Position numbers and translations under genes: made by a program. The notes beneath the pieces were generated by a model that saw nothing but the letters and a program-made list of their open reading frames with translations, did not search any database and was not told where the DNA came from. A stretch of DNA of 64,000 bases from Mansonella perstans (lineage: Eukaryota; Nematoda; Chromadorea; Rhabditida; Onchocercidae): assembly GCA_037074765.1 (NCBI GenBank), contig JBAMDO010000146.1, forward strand, positions 80,231 to 144,230, written 5' to 3'. Position 1 is the stretch's first letter. Each line of letters begins with the position of its first letter. Positions 37,985 through 50,853 of this stretch are shown here, piece after piece.

Positions 37985-39031
37985 TTGGTGCTTTTCAAAA
38001 ATTGACGTCTGAAATTAACAGAACAAAACATTCTCGAATCTTTGAAGAGAAATAAAATTATTTTCCAGACGTTCTCAGCAGTGAAATTCATACTGAATGA
38101 ATTAGCAATGTTTGATAATATCAGTGAATTCAATTCACATATTTCAAATGTGAAAGAAATTATTTTAACAAATTTACTTGCCAATATAAATAAACCACTA
38201 ACAAATGTTAATAATTCCAAAAATATAATAGATTATTCGAAATGTTTGGATTTCTAATTAGGCTCATTTCTAATTAGTCACAAAAAAATCTGCCCACTCA
38301 TTGAACATCTGCAGAGTTTTTTGTGAACAGTAAAATATAATTTCTTTCTTTTATGTATTCCCCATTGAATCTTATTTTTCCAAATCAATCATCAAAAACC
38401 GAATTCATGAAAAAAACTTAAGATTTCTGAAATACGTGTAATAAAAATATGTATGTATGTATGCAACTATGTAAATACGAGATTTTTTCATTTTTTTCTA
38501 TGGAAAGTTAAAGGGAAATTATTTATCTGATCAAACATAATTTTGAAGTAGTTGAAAAAAAAAAAAAAAAAAAAAAAACGTTAAAATTTGGCATTATCGT
38601 TCCCAAGCACATTCCAAACGACAAAAAAGAAAGAATGAAATATTAATGCTAAAAACACATCCGTTTAAAATAAACTCATTGCTATTCAACTAGTTTTTGA
38701 ATGATTTCATTTCATTGAAGGCAGAAAGTACGGAAAAGTGGGGGAATTAAAGGAAAACAGAAAAAAAATAATAAAATAGGAATTTTGACAGAAAATAACT
38801 TTGTATTATAGCAATATTTTTTAAGCGAAGTTAATTTATTCATTGCTTATTTAAATATTTAAATGCAGAAACAATAATATTTAAGAACAAAGACGAGCGA
38901 AAATCAGCATTTTTCAAACACAATAGAATTTAGTTGTCAAAACAAATAAAGTAAAACGAAGAAAATGGAAACTTTTATCAAGTTAAGCATGCTTTATTTC
39001 ATCATTGCAGAAGTCGTTGGCTTACTTCCAA

Positions 39032-39091
39032 CAAAACATGTTTTGATATATTTATCACAATCAAAACATGTTTTGATATATTTATCACAAT
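39032..39091. repeat. 30-bp perfect tandem duplication
   Basis: Two exact 30-bp copies of caaaacatgttttgatat... at 39032-39061 and 39062-39091. Each contains the palindrome aaaacatgtttt. Confidence 0.93.
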
Positions 39092-42000
39092 CAATACGTC
39101 ATTAAAATTTGTTGATTAATATTAAGAAAGTTTGTTAATCTTTGTTCCTAATGGGTCATGTCACTTACAGATAAATAAAAAAAAGTAAAAATTTATACCT
39201 TAAATTTAAGAAGAGCAATGATTTTTTGTAATCGTTGTATTGATTCGTTCAATCTAAAAATAATTGTGAAACTATAAAAATTGCTGTGATCAAGAAATTT
39301 GAAAAAAATGCATAATTTTTTCATCAATAATAACACTTTAACGACATTAGAAATAAATGAAAATAATACTGAAGATAACACTTCTTCTTTTCTAAATTCC
39401 GGGAAATGTTTTCGTGAAACGAAAGAAAACATTTCGCAATTTCCATTTGTTATTTTTGAAAAGGAAAAAATCTTTGTATTTGGATAATAAGTGATAAGCT
39501 TCTCTTTTTCTACTATTGTCATTTGATGAAATTAAATGAGACTATTTACCGTAACAATATAATTATAACTCCGATAAGAGCATCAATGAATTAATAGGAA
39601 TGATATGTTGAACAACGGAAAAGAATGCGTTACAAGCAAATTAAATGAATGGAGCGAAAAAATATCAAAAATGAAATGTCAATAAAAATGAAATAGTAAT
39701 TGGTATTGCTGAGTAATTATAATGACAATGAAGTTATTTAATCTCAAATGTCTAATACGAAATACATTTTGAAATAGCAAATTTTTGCAGTTAAGATTTA
39801 TACATCGCAAACTTTGCGATCGAATAGTGGACCGATTTTGTTTGATCAGTTTAATTTGTGATAGCTAAATTTTTCATGTAAACGAAAAAGACGTGAAATA
39901 TTAAATATTCAATTTCAATACTAAATATTCAATTTCAATAGGGTTTGATTTATGATAGTTTGAAAACTATAATATTATGGTTATAATACTTGAGGACTTT
40001 AAGATAATAAAGTTATGTTAACTCTTTAAACTATAATGACAATGCAAATTTTAATGCAGTTTAATTACAATTATAGGACAATAATGTAAGTCAAGTAAGG
40101 CTAATAACATATTGCTACGTAAAACTCTTGAAAAATTATATAAGATAATTTGCTTTGTGAAGGTGAAAGAAATAAATTAATTAGCTAAAATTTTGCTCAT
40201 TGATTGTAAATATGCTAAATACTTTTCAGTGCGTGCAAATTAAAATTTCCTGCTCAAAAAAATTTTATCTAATTTTGTTCCTTTCCAAATTTTGATATAT
40301 CTCTCAAAAACTTCTCAATTCTTTGCTTCACAAAAATTGGCAGAAAAGAGAGAGAATAGTTTGTAAATAAGAAAAAAATTAGGTTAACAACATATTTTGA
40401 GAAAATCAAAAAATAAAAAAATGAAAAGAGAAAATGTTTTTTTGTTTTCCTCTTATTCGCTTTCCTTTGTTAATTGTCATTTATCATTAGGACTGATTAT
40501 ATAGTTTCTTTGATTCAAACAAAATGAATCAAATTTCCTTTACAAAAATATGAAATATCATTCATTAACAAATCGAAATGTTGCCATTACAAAATTTAAA
40601 ATATTTGATTTTGCATGTTCACAAAATGTATAAATGTCTGAAATTAAAATTAGTTAAAATCGATTAAAATGGAATTTGCTTCCATCCATTTTTACACTGC
40701 TGAATTTCTAGAGGCCATATTGGAGTAAATAACATATTAACAAATCGCTTATCAATGATATTTTTGTTTATCGGAGTTGTCCATAAAGAAATTATAATTT
40801 CGATTGAATAAATATGAAAGATAAAAAAATGCTTCTCATTGTGTAAGCTTGTGGAAAGCTTGCTGTCAAAAATTATTTGAGAAGCACTTTAAATGAAACA
40901 AACATTTCTCTTTCGTGCTCATTTCCTCCTTTTCATTGTCCTTTGTTATTTAAAAATGATTCATACGAACATTGGCAATTAAATCGCCATTATTAATTAC
41001 TATATGCAATCATTAGTTTCCATAGCATGAAATGCTAAAATAACCCATGCAAAAATACAATACTTGACGTAAAATTTATTAAACTATAGAAATTTATAGA
41101 GAATGATAATAATATTAAATTTGTAATGATAAAATTAATGATTATCAGAATTGTCAGAATGTCATGCATATGTTGTAAGCTTAATTTTGTTACCTTTTTC
41201 CAAAAAAAAATTAAAAAATAAAAAAGAAGCAAAATAAAACTGCAAAGATTATTAATTGAAATATTTTTTGGTTGAAATGAATTCGTTCATTTCTCTTCGA
41301 ATTTCACAACAACTCTTTCATTTTCTTCACATCACATATCATTGAATTTCATTCTTTTTTCTTCTTCTATGAAAAAGACAGCAATATTTTCTTGCAAGAA
41401 AAATTTACTGTTTATTAAATTGAATTTATTTTCTTGCAAACATTGGTAGAAAACTGTTTACCGCTTCTTCTTCTTCTTCGATTATCTCTTCCATTTGCGT
41501 TTAACATACATCTTCAACCTGCTTTAAAGGTACACAAACATAGATACACAGAGGGTACGTGAAAACATATGGCAATAGATAGATGCAATCATCAAAAATT
41601 GTAATGCGAGAAAATTGAGAAATGATGTGAAAATAGAAAAAATCGAAAGTAGAATGAATGTTGGGATCGATTTAATAGAAAAATTTTTGGGACAACCATA
41701 TTTTAAATAACAAAAGAAGATTGCAAGAGGTTTCTAGAGCGGAGCAAAATTTTTGATTAATATGTAATTAATCACTTAAATTTCATTCAATTATTATGGG
41801 AATGTTGAAAAAAGATTTTGTTTGTGTATATTAAGATAGAAAATAATATAATTAGAAGGACAGAAGCAATAACGGGGAGAGTAGATGAAGTGCGTGAAAG
41901 GGGCTGTGAAATTTAATAAATCAAAACGTAACAAAATGTTTGCTTCATTTTCTGAAGCATTTATTCCAGCATCTCCATATGAAATTAAATTGATGGCTTG

Positions 42001-45000
42001 CTATTAATGTGGAGAAATGTGGAAAAAAATTTATATATTTTGTTGAAGAGAAATTAAACCACAATTAATGAAATGCTAGGATCATATAACGGGAAATTTC
42101 TGATAATTCAATAATGATAAAAATCTTGATGAAATATTATTTGAAAAATTTGCGCGATCATGTCTTTACTACAAAAAAAAAAAAAACCATCGTCGTAATA
42201 GGGAGAGAACATAATACGAATGTGTGAAGATGAAGTTCATATTACTAGGATTGATTTTATTTTTAATTTCATTCAGGAATAAAAGAATTTTGAATATTTT
42301 ATTGGTATTCAATGTGATGTACATATTAAGTATAAAATTAATCGCTTTTCTTCTTTTTGTTTCCATTTAAGATTGAAAGTACTAATTTTCCTTTCTCTCA
42401 CTTTTTCTTTCGTTTTTATTTTTCAGTCAAATTCGATCTACATTCCAATCATATCATATATTGAAAATCTTATATTATATAATGAATCATCTTTCATTTT
42501 TTTCATCCAATGAACAAAAATAAGTGATTAAACAATTTCGATTATTGTTGTTCATGTCTTTAAATCACGTCAATTTGATTAATTATAATCATCTCAACAT
42601 TTATGAGCAATTAATTGCAATATTTTATGCCATCACAAAATTATACCTTAATAAAATTTTATCCAAAAATAAATAAGAAATAAAAAAGATAATAACGAAG
42701 TTCTTTTTTTTAATAAGAAAATAGTTAAAGTTGCTTGATTTTTCCTCATTTTCTTTCGCTCAATTACTCTTGTTCAGTCATTTTAACAAGAATAAAATTC
42801 GCAGCCATCTATAAATTAGAGATAGATAAAAAGTTTTCCTATTGCAGAATAATACTACCATATCCATTATCATCATTTTATCGTTTTCCCATTAATCGTT
42901 TTTATCCATCATTTTTAATGATTGCTCTAAAGAAATTTATTGAATAAAGCAATTGTTATTGTTGTTATTATAACTATTATTGTTACTATTTATATTATAG
43001 TTATTATTATTGCCGTAATTTTCATCATTAACACCACTACTTTTTATTATTATCACTGTATTTCACTATTATTATCATTATTATTACCAAGTATTATTGC
43101 TAATCTATTCTTATGTATTCTTAAAAAAATATTTATATGTGCAGTCTATAATTAAGCTACAGATAAATCTGTAATTTTTAATGACAGTTATTGGTATATA
43201 CAGAGAAAAGAAAAAAGTAAGAATGACCGATTTGGTGTTCTCCGAATTGTCGCATCATTCATTTATTGAATGTCATATTCCATATATTTGATAAAAGTCA
43301 ATAAATCATTGAAATAAAAGATACAAAAATATTTCTTTTTTGGAAATATTTGACGAGTTTTATTCAATCAAATAATTGAATTAAATAGCTGAAATTCATC
43401 GTTAGTCGTTCCCATCCCATTAGCAATTAAGCATTGAATACTATAATCATTTTATAAACAGAAATCAAATCACTTATTTGTTTAACATGACTAACTGGAA
43501 TATTCATAAATTTAATTAAATTAGTTCTGATTTAAACTTAAATAATGGTCGAAGTAGCGAAAAAATGAAAATAACATTTGCATAAGCGTTTAAATACTAT
43601 TTTATTATTGATGGCAATAAAATTGAATTAAATCGACTTTGAAATCTCCTTTCTTCAATGGTGACAAATCCGTGCTTTCGTTTTAACAATCTGAAAGAAA
43701 GACAGGGTTGAAGTTGAAGAAACTGGATATTAATAAATCATATAACTGCTGATTTTCTGATTTTTTTTAACCATTTGGTTTGCTTCTTCTTACAACTGTT
43801 ATCCTCAAGACGTACACTATCATAATAGTAGCAAAATTTTACTTTTATAATGTTCAAAAAAATTATCTTGAGAAGAAAAGAAGGAAATGAAAAGAAAAAG
43901 AGGTAAAACTATTTTGTTAGAAATTACTCCCGAATTACTTATTAATAACGAGTACTGCACTTTAGGAATTAATATTTTCATTCAAAAAGAAAAGTTGAAA
44001 AAATAAGGCATTTTGTAATATTATTTCGTAAAATTTTCACTTGTAATAAGTATGTCATTTAAGTTTTTTGCAAAGAGTGATATAATTGGTGTAAAATTTT
44101 GTTTTGCTGTGCTTGTTACAAAAAGAAAAAAATCTTTTAAAAAAATTGCAAATATCAGCAATGTGCGAAATAAACTGTTCTCTCACACAAAAAACTAAAC
44201 AAATATCAAATTCTTTCTTTAAAAGATCAAAGAAATTCTCGCCCTTCTCATTAAAACATATAACAGTGAAATGCAGTAAATAATAAAGCTGTTTACTCGG
44301 TCCTGTCAAGTGAAAATAGTTTTAAAAACAAAAATAGCACAGAATTTCGCAACTAGCATCTTAAAAAATCAAAAAATTGAAAAAATTCTAAAAATCGACA
44401 AAAAACTTCGAAAATTTATCTTTTGTGTTACAATCGATAATTTTTAATAAAAAAATTATTCAAATATATTATGCTACTGGGAAAAAATGGTTCCTGTTCA
44501 TTTTTTTTACTTTTTTATCAGTCATTTCCGCTTCATATAGATTGTACGACTTTTAAAGGATAAATGAAATACTTATTGAGCTATGCATACTTGAAATTTC
44601 AAAGAATTAAAAAAATAATCATGGAATCTTTACAATATTATATAAATTACTTGAGCAATTTTCATTTTAGTTTGCGCATTTATCTCATGATGTAAATGGT
44701 TAATTAAACAAATAAACAAACTTGAAAGAACGAAAAAGTGAAAAATTTACTAATCAATATGTTTTACATCTCGATTTATTTTGAAATCACACTTAAGCTT
44801 TAATGCTATTTTACCAGAAAGAGAAGACACTTTAATTTAATAAACAGAGGATGGAAGAGAGAAATGAAAATGATGTAAAGAGAAAAATCGCTTTGATGCC
44901 TCAAGTTTAATAGCATTTATAACTTGTCTTCTTCGTATAATAACATCTTAACATTTCGCTTTTTCCTTTCATTTTTGTCATATTAAAACCATGATTTTTT

Positions 45001-45481
45001 TTATCATAGTACATGTGCTGGTTCATAAAAACTCTCAAATTTGAGATTTGAAGTGGTGCATATTTTAATTTCAATTTTTGATTTTATCGTTTTTTAACTT
45101 TTCAGTAGAAAGAATTACATTTTTACAATACTTTATTGTTACATTTTCTTCAAAGTTTTTTGACTTTAACATCGTATTTTTCATTTGAAATATCGTTTAA
45201 TAACGATAGTAATATGGTAATAACAAGTGTTATGATTTCTCCAGTGATCACGTTATCTGAAACCAAGGGGAGAGTTGAATCTTTCTTACTAATCAATCAA
45301 CCAGCAACAAAAGATTTTTTTTCAGCTCAAGTTCTGCTACAATATGCTACGAATGTTATCGTTATTTCTTTAATTTCATCTAAGCGAAAACTTTCAACTA
45401 CAAGAAAAATTGACTAACATCATCAATATCACCGGAAAAATTCCTTTCATCTTTTTCCCCCTTCTTCTCTCACTTTTTATG

Positions 45482-45483
<2 letters not shown>

Positions 45484-45513
<30 letters not shown>
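45484..45513. repeat. Poly(A) tract of about 30
   Basis: An uninterrupted run of about 30 A lies roughly 65 bases after the stop of an open frame on the same strand (45136-45417). It may be a plain homopolymer or the tail of an inserted cDNA. Confidence 0.85.
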
Positions 45514-45514
<1 letters not shown>

Positions 45515-48500
45515 AAAAATATCCAACTATCTAACCTGTTCCCTACTATTTTCATTTTTGTTGGTTAAGCAACTCATTGAGAATTTACTTTTGGAAAGAA
45601 CGTCATGCGTTTGCAATTTTAAATGAATTAATTGGTTAGAGTAATTTAAATAAGTGGGATTAATTTATATTTCGATCACTTAATTATCTTTTTAATTTTA
45701 AATACTTATAATAAAGATTTTCATCACAGTGCATCATCATCTCTTTCCTTTTTTCATTTCTAGTTGAAATTACTTTTCGTTATTTGTAAATAATTGTATT
45801 TCATTTAAAAATTATCAGCTTTTAACATTACGTTTAAATGATGGACGTTTTCAGTAAGATTTACCTGTCATTATTTCAATTTTAATACTAAAAATAATTT
45901 CAGATGAAAATTCCTATCAAATTTATAAAATAATTATGCAATCTTGCGCTTATTAAGCCTCATTGTCATTTTTTTCTGATCAACTTAAATATTTGTCATT
46001 TCAAAAATGAAGTTTGATTTGCTTAACGAATGATGCTAATGAAAGATTGCACAGTATGTTTTCAATTTAGCAAAAAATTTATTTAATAATAGAACAAAAA
46101 CATATAAGTAAAAAAGAAAATTTCGATTTCTAATTTTTTTTCTCAACATTTAAGAATTTTTCTCATACTGAGCGTTTGAATTTTTCAATTATTTCAGTTA
46201 TTAATTTGTTCAGTTTATACTTCAGGAACAATAGTCCGACAGTTCTGCAAAAAGATGATTCGGGTCAAGTATTAGATCAGATCAAGTGATCAGTGATTAG
46301 GTCAGGTGATCAGTGATTATATCACATTAAAAATTGCTTTCACTTTTTCAACTATTGCAGTTAAAAATTTTTTCATCGGCTCTGAATAATATTAATGATC
46401 GATATGTATCTGTATCAGTTAAATAGCGGCAAAATACATAGATATATATTAAGATCGTCGGTCAAAAAGAAGGCATGTCATCATTCTCGGTGCTTTAATG
46501 TCGGCGTGCATTTGAACAGCTTGGAAAATTCTTAAAAAATTGCAAAAATTTGAATTCGGGTTTTTAAAAAGAGGACAAGTTTTTTATTGCTGAAAATTGG
46601 AATTTGTCGTTAAACTTTCACAAAAATACTTCTCGTATTATCATAAATCAATTATTTTTGAATGATTTATTCGTCTAAACCATTCATTCATTCTTTCAAT
46701 AATTTATGAATTGAACATTGCTGAACTTCTTGAAATTTTGAAATACAGATTGGTGAATTTAGCTTTTGTCTTAAATCGGAAAATTTTAATTAAATACAGG
46801 AAATCGATTAGACAAAATTCTTTCAGCCGAGTATCAAACCTTTTGGTATATTTTTTAGATAAAAAAAATAGAATCAAATAAAAAAGTAGAAACAAATCTT
46901 CTGGGATCAAATAAATAAAATCAAATCTTTTGGGATAAAAAAAAGTTTAAACCATCATTAGTTTGTGAATTGTTCAAAATAGTTTGAACAACTGCTGCAA
47001 TAAATTCCTTGTTGGTGGGAAGTGTTAGTTTTCTTAAATGAGACCTCTGCTATATCATTGAGCATTTTATCATTTCATCAAATCTGTTGCTTAATTAATC
47101 AAAATGATTAACATAATTATCAGTTTTCATATGAGATTTCTGCGCCCAATGGTTCTCACTTCAAACAGAATTTCTCAAGATCTTATGAATGAAATAATAT
47201 GATAATCACTCGACAATCAGTGTTTTTTATGTTTAAAAAGCGAATCTTTACATTCTATAGTTAGGTTTGCTTTTATCTAGCGAATGCTATTAAAGTTAGA
47301 GAAATATGAGTATTTTTTTAAAAAAAATTCAAATAATTCATTGATTGAGTATCAAAAGATAAAATGAATTTCCTTTTTTTCAATCTTTATTTAAATTTTG
47401 TAATTTCTTTCTCTGTATCCTTCGTTTCTTTTTAACATTCAAAAGCAAACGGAAAAATGAAATAAAGGAAAGAAGAGCAATATAATGAGGCATGCATTTG
47501 TAAAGCTTAGGCCTTGTTTCCATTCTTCCTTCCTTCTCCATTTCAGCAATATTCCATCCCCGTTTTTTTACCTCTCTTTTCTTTTGGAGCAGCGATTTCA
47601 TGAAATCATTTTCAAATTTTTCTTCCTGATTAAATACTTAGTGAATAATAAAAAACAATCTCGTCACAGCCATAGATTCTTCTCCCAACTTTCCTATTTC
47701 TTGTTCTCCATTCCGCTAATCTTTTTCTTCACTTTTTTTTTGCTTCTTTCGTAATTTAATCAGTTCATATGCATCCTATTCCTCAATCCTTTCTCAATCT
47801 CATACTTGTACTATTTATACATAACAACTGACGTGTAAATAAACGTGACCTAATTGACACCAATAGTTTTCCTGTCAACCTTTTTGTTAAATTTGTCATG
47901 CCACTGTTCCTACGTAAAACTTGATTTGGTTAGTTATTATGAAATCTTCCTTAAAGTTTGCATCAGTCCTTCGTTTTACTGCTTGCAGATTATTATAAAT
48001 GTTATTTTAGTAATAAGTAAATGAAGTTGAATCAAATCATACTTAATTAAATTCTGATAAAAAATAAATAAATAAAGAAGCAAACAATAAACACAATAAA
48101 AAATATGCTGAAAAACATTCACGAAAGTGAAATTTATAAAACTGTCAACTGAAAGATATTTTTGACTGCCTGTCCACTTAAAAAGATTAGATGCTTATCA
48201 AAGTGATAAGTAAAACGGAATAGTAAATCTTAGTCAAAATAGTTGGGAAAATTTATTGCATAAGAAATTTATCGTTATTTGTTTCAAGTTATCATAATTT
48301 CAAAACACCCGTATGCCATTTAATTTATGCTTAATTTTCGCAGTTATCAAAGCAATATGTATCAATTCGTGTTCGTCTTCAAAAATTAAAATGGCACTTT
48401 AAAGAATGATGTAGAATGATGTAGAATTCGATTTACAATTTGATAGATTATTTTTTTGAAAACTTGAAATATTTATCATCTTTTTTCTATTAGTGTGATC

Positions 48501-50709
48501 AGTCATATTGTAAAATATCATTACAGAAAAGAGAAATATTGATAAGCTGCTTATGATGTCATGATAATTATGCTTAAAGAGGAAAGATAATAATAACGAT
48601 AATGACTGATCTACTGATGTTAATCCATGTTTTTATGGCTGCAAGATTTTTTCTTAGATGCAAACTTTAATTATGCGAATCTATGCTTGGGAAACTTTTT
48701 ATTTTCTTGCATTAGCATATCAAATAATTTTAATTATTTGCAACTTGTCTTAAGCTTTCATTTAAAAGTAATCGAAAAAGACTTATATTTAAAAGTAATT
48801 GGATTACTTCAAATTTAACTGTTAATTGATCTGGAAAAAGGCAGAGCGCATGAGCGAGAAAATAAAATGTAAACAAATGTGGTCGTCTATTTCACAAAAA
48901 TATGACCGATGCCTATTTCCTGATTACTGACCAATTACTTCGTTTTTTTTTTTTTCAAATATTTTGCACCAGACAATAAAAAAGAAAGAAAGATAAAATT
49001 TTGAAAAAAAAGAGAACACTTATTTATTCCAAAATCCAGCCTATCCCTTTTCTATAAAATTCTTGAAATTGTTTTATGTGAATTGTTCTTGGCCGAAAAA
49101 TCTTTTGTGTTTAATTTTCCAATAGAATTTCTTTTCCTACTTCTTTTTAATTCAGCATTCAATGTTTCGTTCATTTCAAATTTTTTTAGTTTGAACGATG
49201 AAAATGAGAGAAATTGCTCGCATTTTTCTTGAACACATTTCCTTGCGATTCATTTTCTTTTTTCGAGAAATTTTTTCACCAAAGTTAAATCGATAATTTA
49301 AAATTAATTAATTCAAATTATTCGTATCAAATATTTTTTCGTACCACTCAAAATTGTTATATTATTTGTTTTAACAGAACAGTGTTTTACATTTCATGAA
49401 CACAGTTTAATTATTTATTTACAGTGAATGGTTAATAATCTAGAACGCTTGTATTTTAAAATTCAGACTATGACTTAAAATTTTTTTAACAGCAATAAAC
49501 GGTACCAAATGAATCAAATTACCAAAGTAATTCACAATTGAACGAAAATCGATTAAAAATTGATCTTGCAATAATCATTTTGTAGTTTCGAAAATTTCCT
49601 ACTCAGAATGTATAATTTTAGGAGTAATTTATTAAAATTCCAAGCTGTGTTCATATTAAATACCACTGCAAAAAAGTTTCAAGGCACTTCGTATAATTTA
49701 GTTTTTAAAGATATAAGAAAAAAAGAATGGAAAACGCGTATATTTTAAGTCTTCAGAAATGTGTATTCTCGGAATTAGAAATGGATGTTCATCTGGACAA
49801 GTAGTTTTCATTAATTAATTGCTATCATTATTAATATTATAATTTTTTTGTGAATAATTATTTTCTTTAATGTTCCAGTTGTATTCAAATGCAAATGAAA
49901 CTTTTATCAATTAAAATTCATCCTTTTTTTATGATAAATGAAAATTAATGTGATTAATTAATTCCATCATTCATTTATTTCATGATAAGATTACTGCTAC
50001 AATCGAACATTATTTTATTTCGGTTTAACAAACTAACTATTTTGTGATTTTTTTTTTTACATTATCCTGTGGTCTTCGATAAAAGATGCGCTTACTATTG
50101 CAAATATTAATAAACAATTTCACAGTGTAAATGAGCATTTTTTTTTTTTTTATAAGAATTTTTTTTTGACAATTCATAGTTGAAAGCTTAAATTATTTCG
50201 TTGTCATAAAATATTATGCTAATAATATTTTAGTGACATAATTTTAAGGCTTTTTAACAGCAATTTCAATTATTTGAACATGCAAGAGAACAAATTACTC
50301 AATTTAATGAAAAAGCTGTTTTTTCTTTTTTCCTTTCATTTTCATAGAAGTTCGCTTAGATTTTCTTTGGAATAAGATTGATTGGTTAGCTGCTTTCTTT
50401 TTGTTTTTTCTCAATTAAAACGAGATCAATTTCATTTCATCCAAATTTATCAGTCAAAAATTAATCATCTAATCGATTATAATTGTTTTGTTCGCGAATT
50501 AATCTTCTTGTCAGCATATTTTAATTACTGATATTTTCATACAGTTCTTAATACAATACAGAAAAAAGAAAATTACTATGCAATAGTTACAATGTGATAT
50601 GTTAAATAATGCTAAATACAGTCGACAATACAACTACAATTGAGTTAAGCATCTGCCAGAACATGTTTTAATTTATATTTTACCTTCCAATTTACTTTAC
50701 AGGTCTGTT

Positions 50710-50853
50710 ATTTTTAATTTTAGTGGTCAGAAGGTGAGAAAGAGATGAAGTAGAAAAATAATCAAATTTATTTCCCAATGTAAAAGAAAAAAAGAGAAAT
50801 ATTTTGTCATCTTCTGACCACCTTCTGACCTTCTGACCACTAAAATTAAAAAT
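50710..50853. repeat. Perfect 26-bp inverted repeat with about 92-bp loop
   Basis: Bases 50710-50735 are the exact reverse complement of 50828-50853. The core is attttagtggtcagaaggt. Next to the right arm the nonamer cttctgacc or a close variant occurs three times in tandem (about 50812-50839). The loop shows no open frame of note. Confidence 0.93.

Noticed and set aside
37951..38220. Minus-strand frame overlapping the first transporter exon
   Set aside because: A different frame from the transporter helix [13 protein letters not shown]; it reads through the acceptor and is not coding.
47380..47754. Opposing Lys/Arg-rich and Phe-rich frames
   Set aside because: Typical of a pyrimidine-rich strand with low complexity; no splice structure or family.
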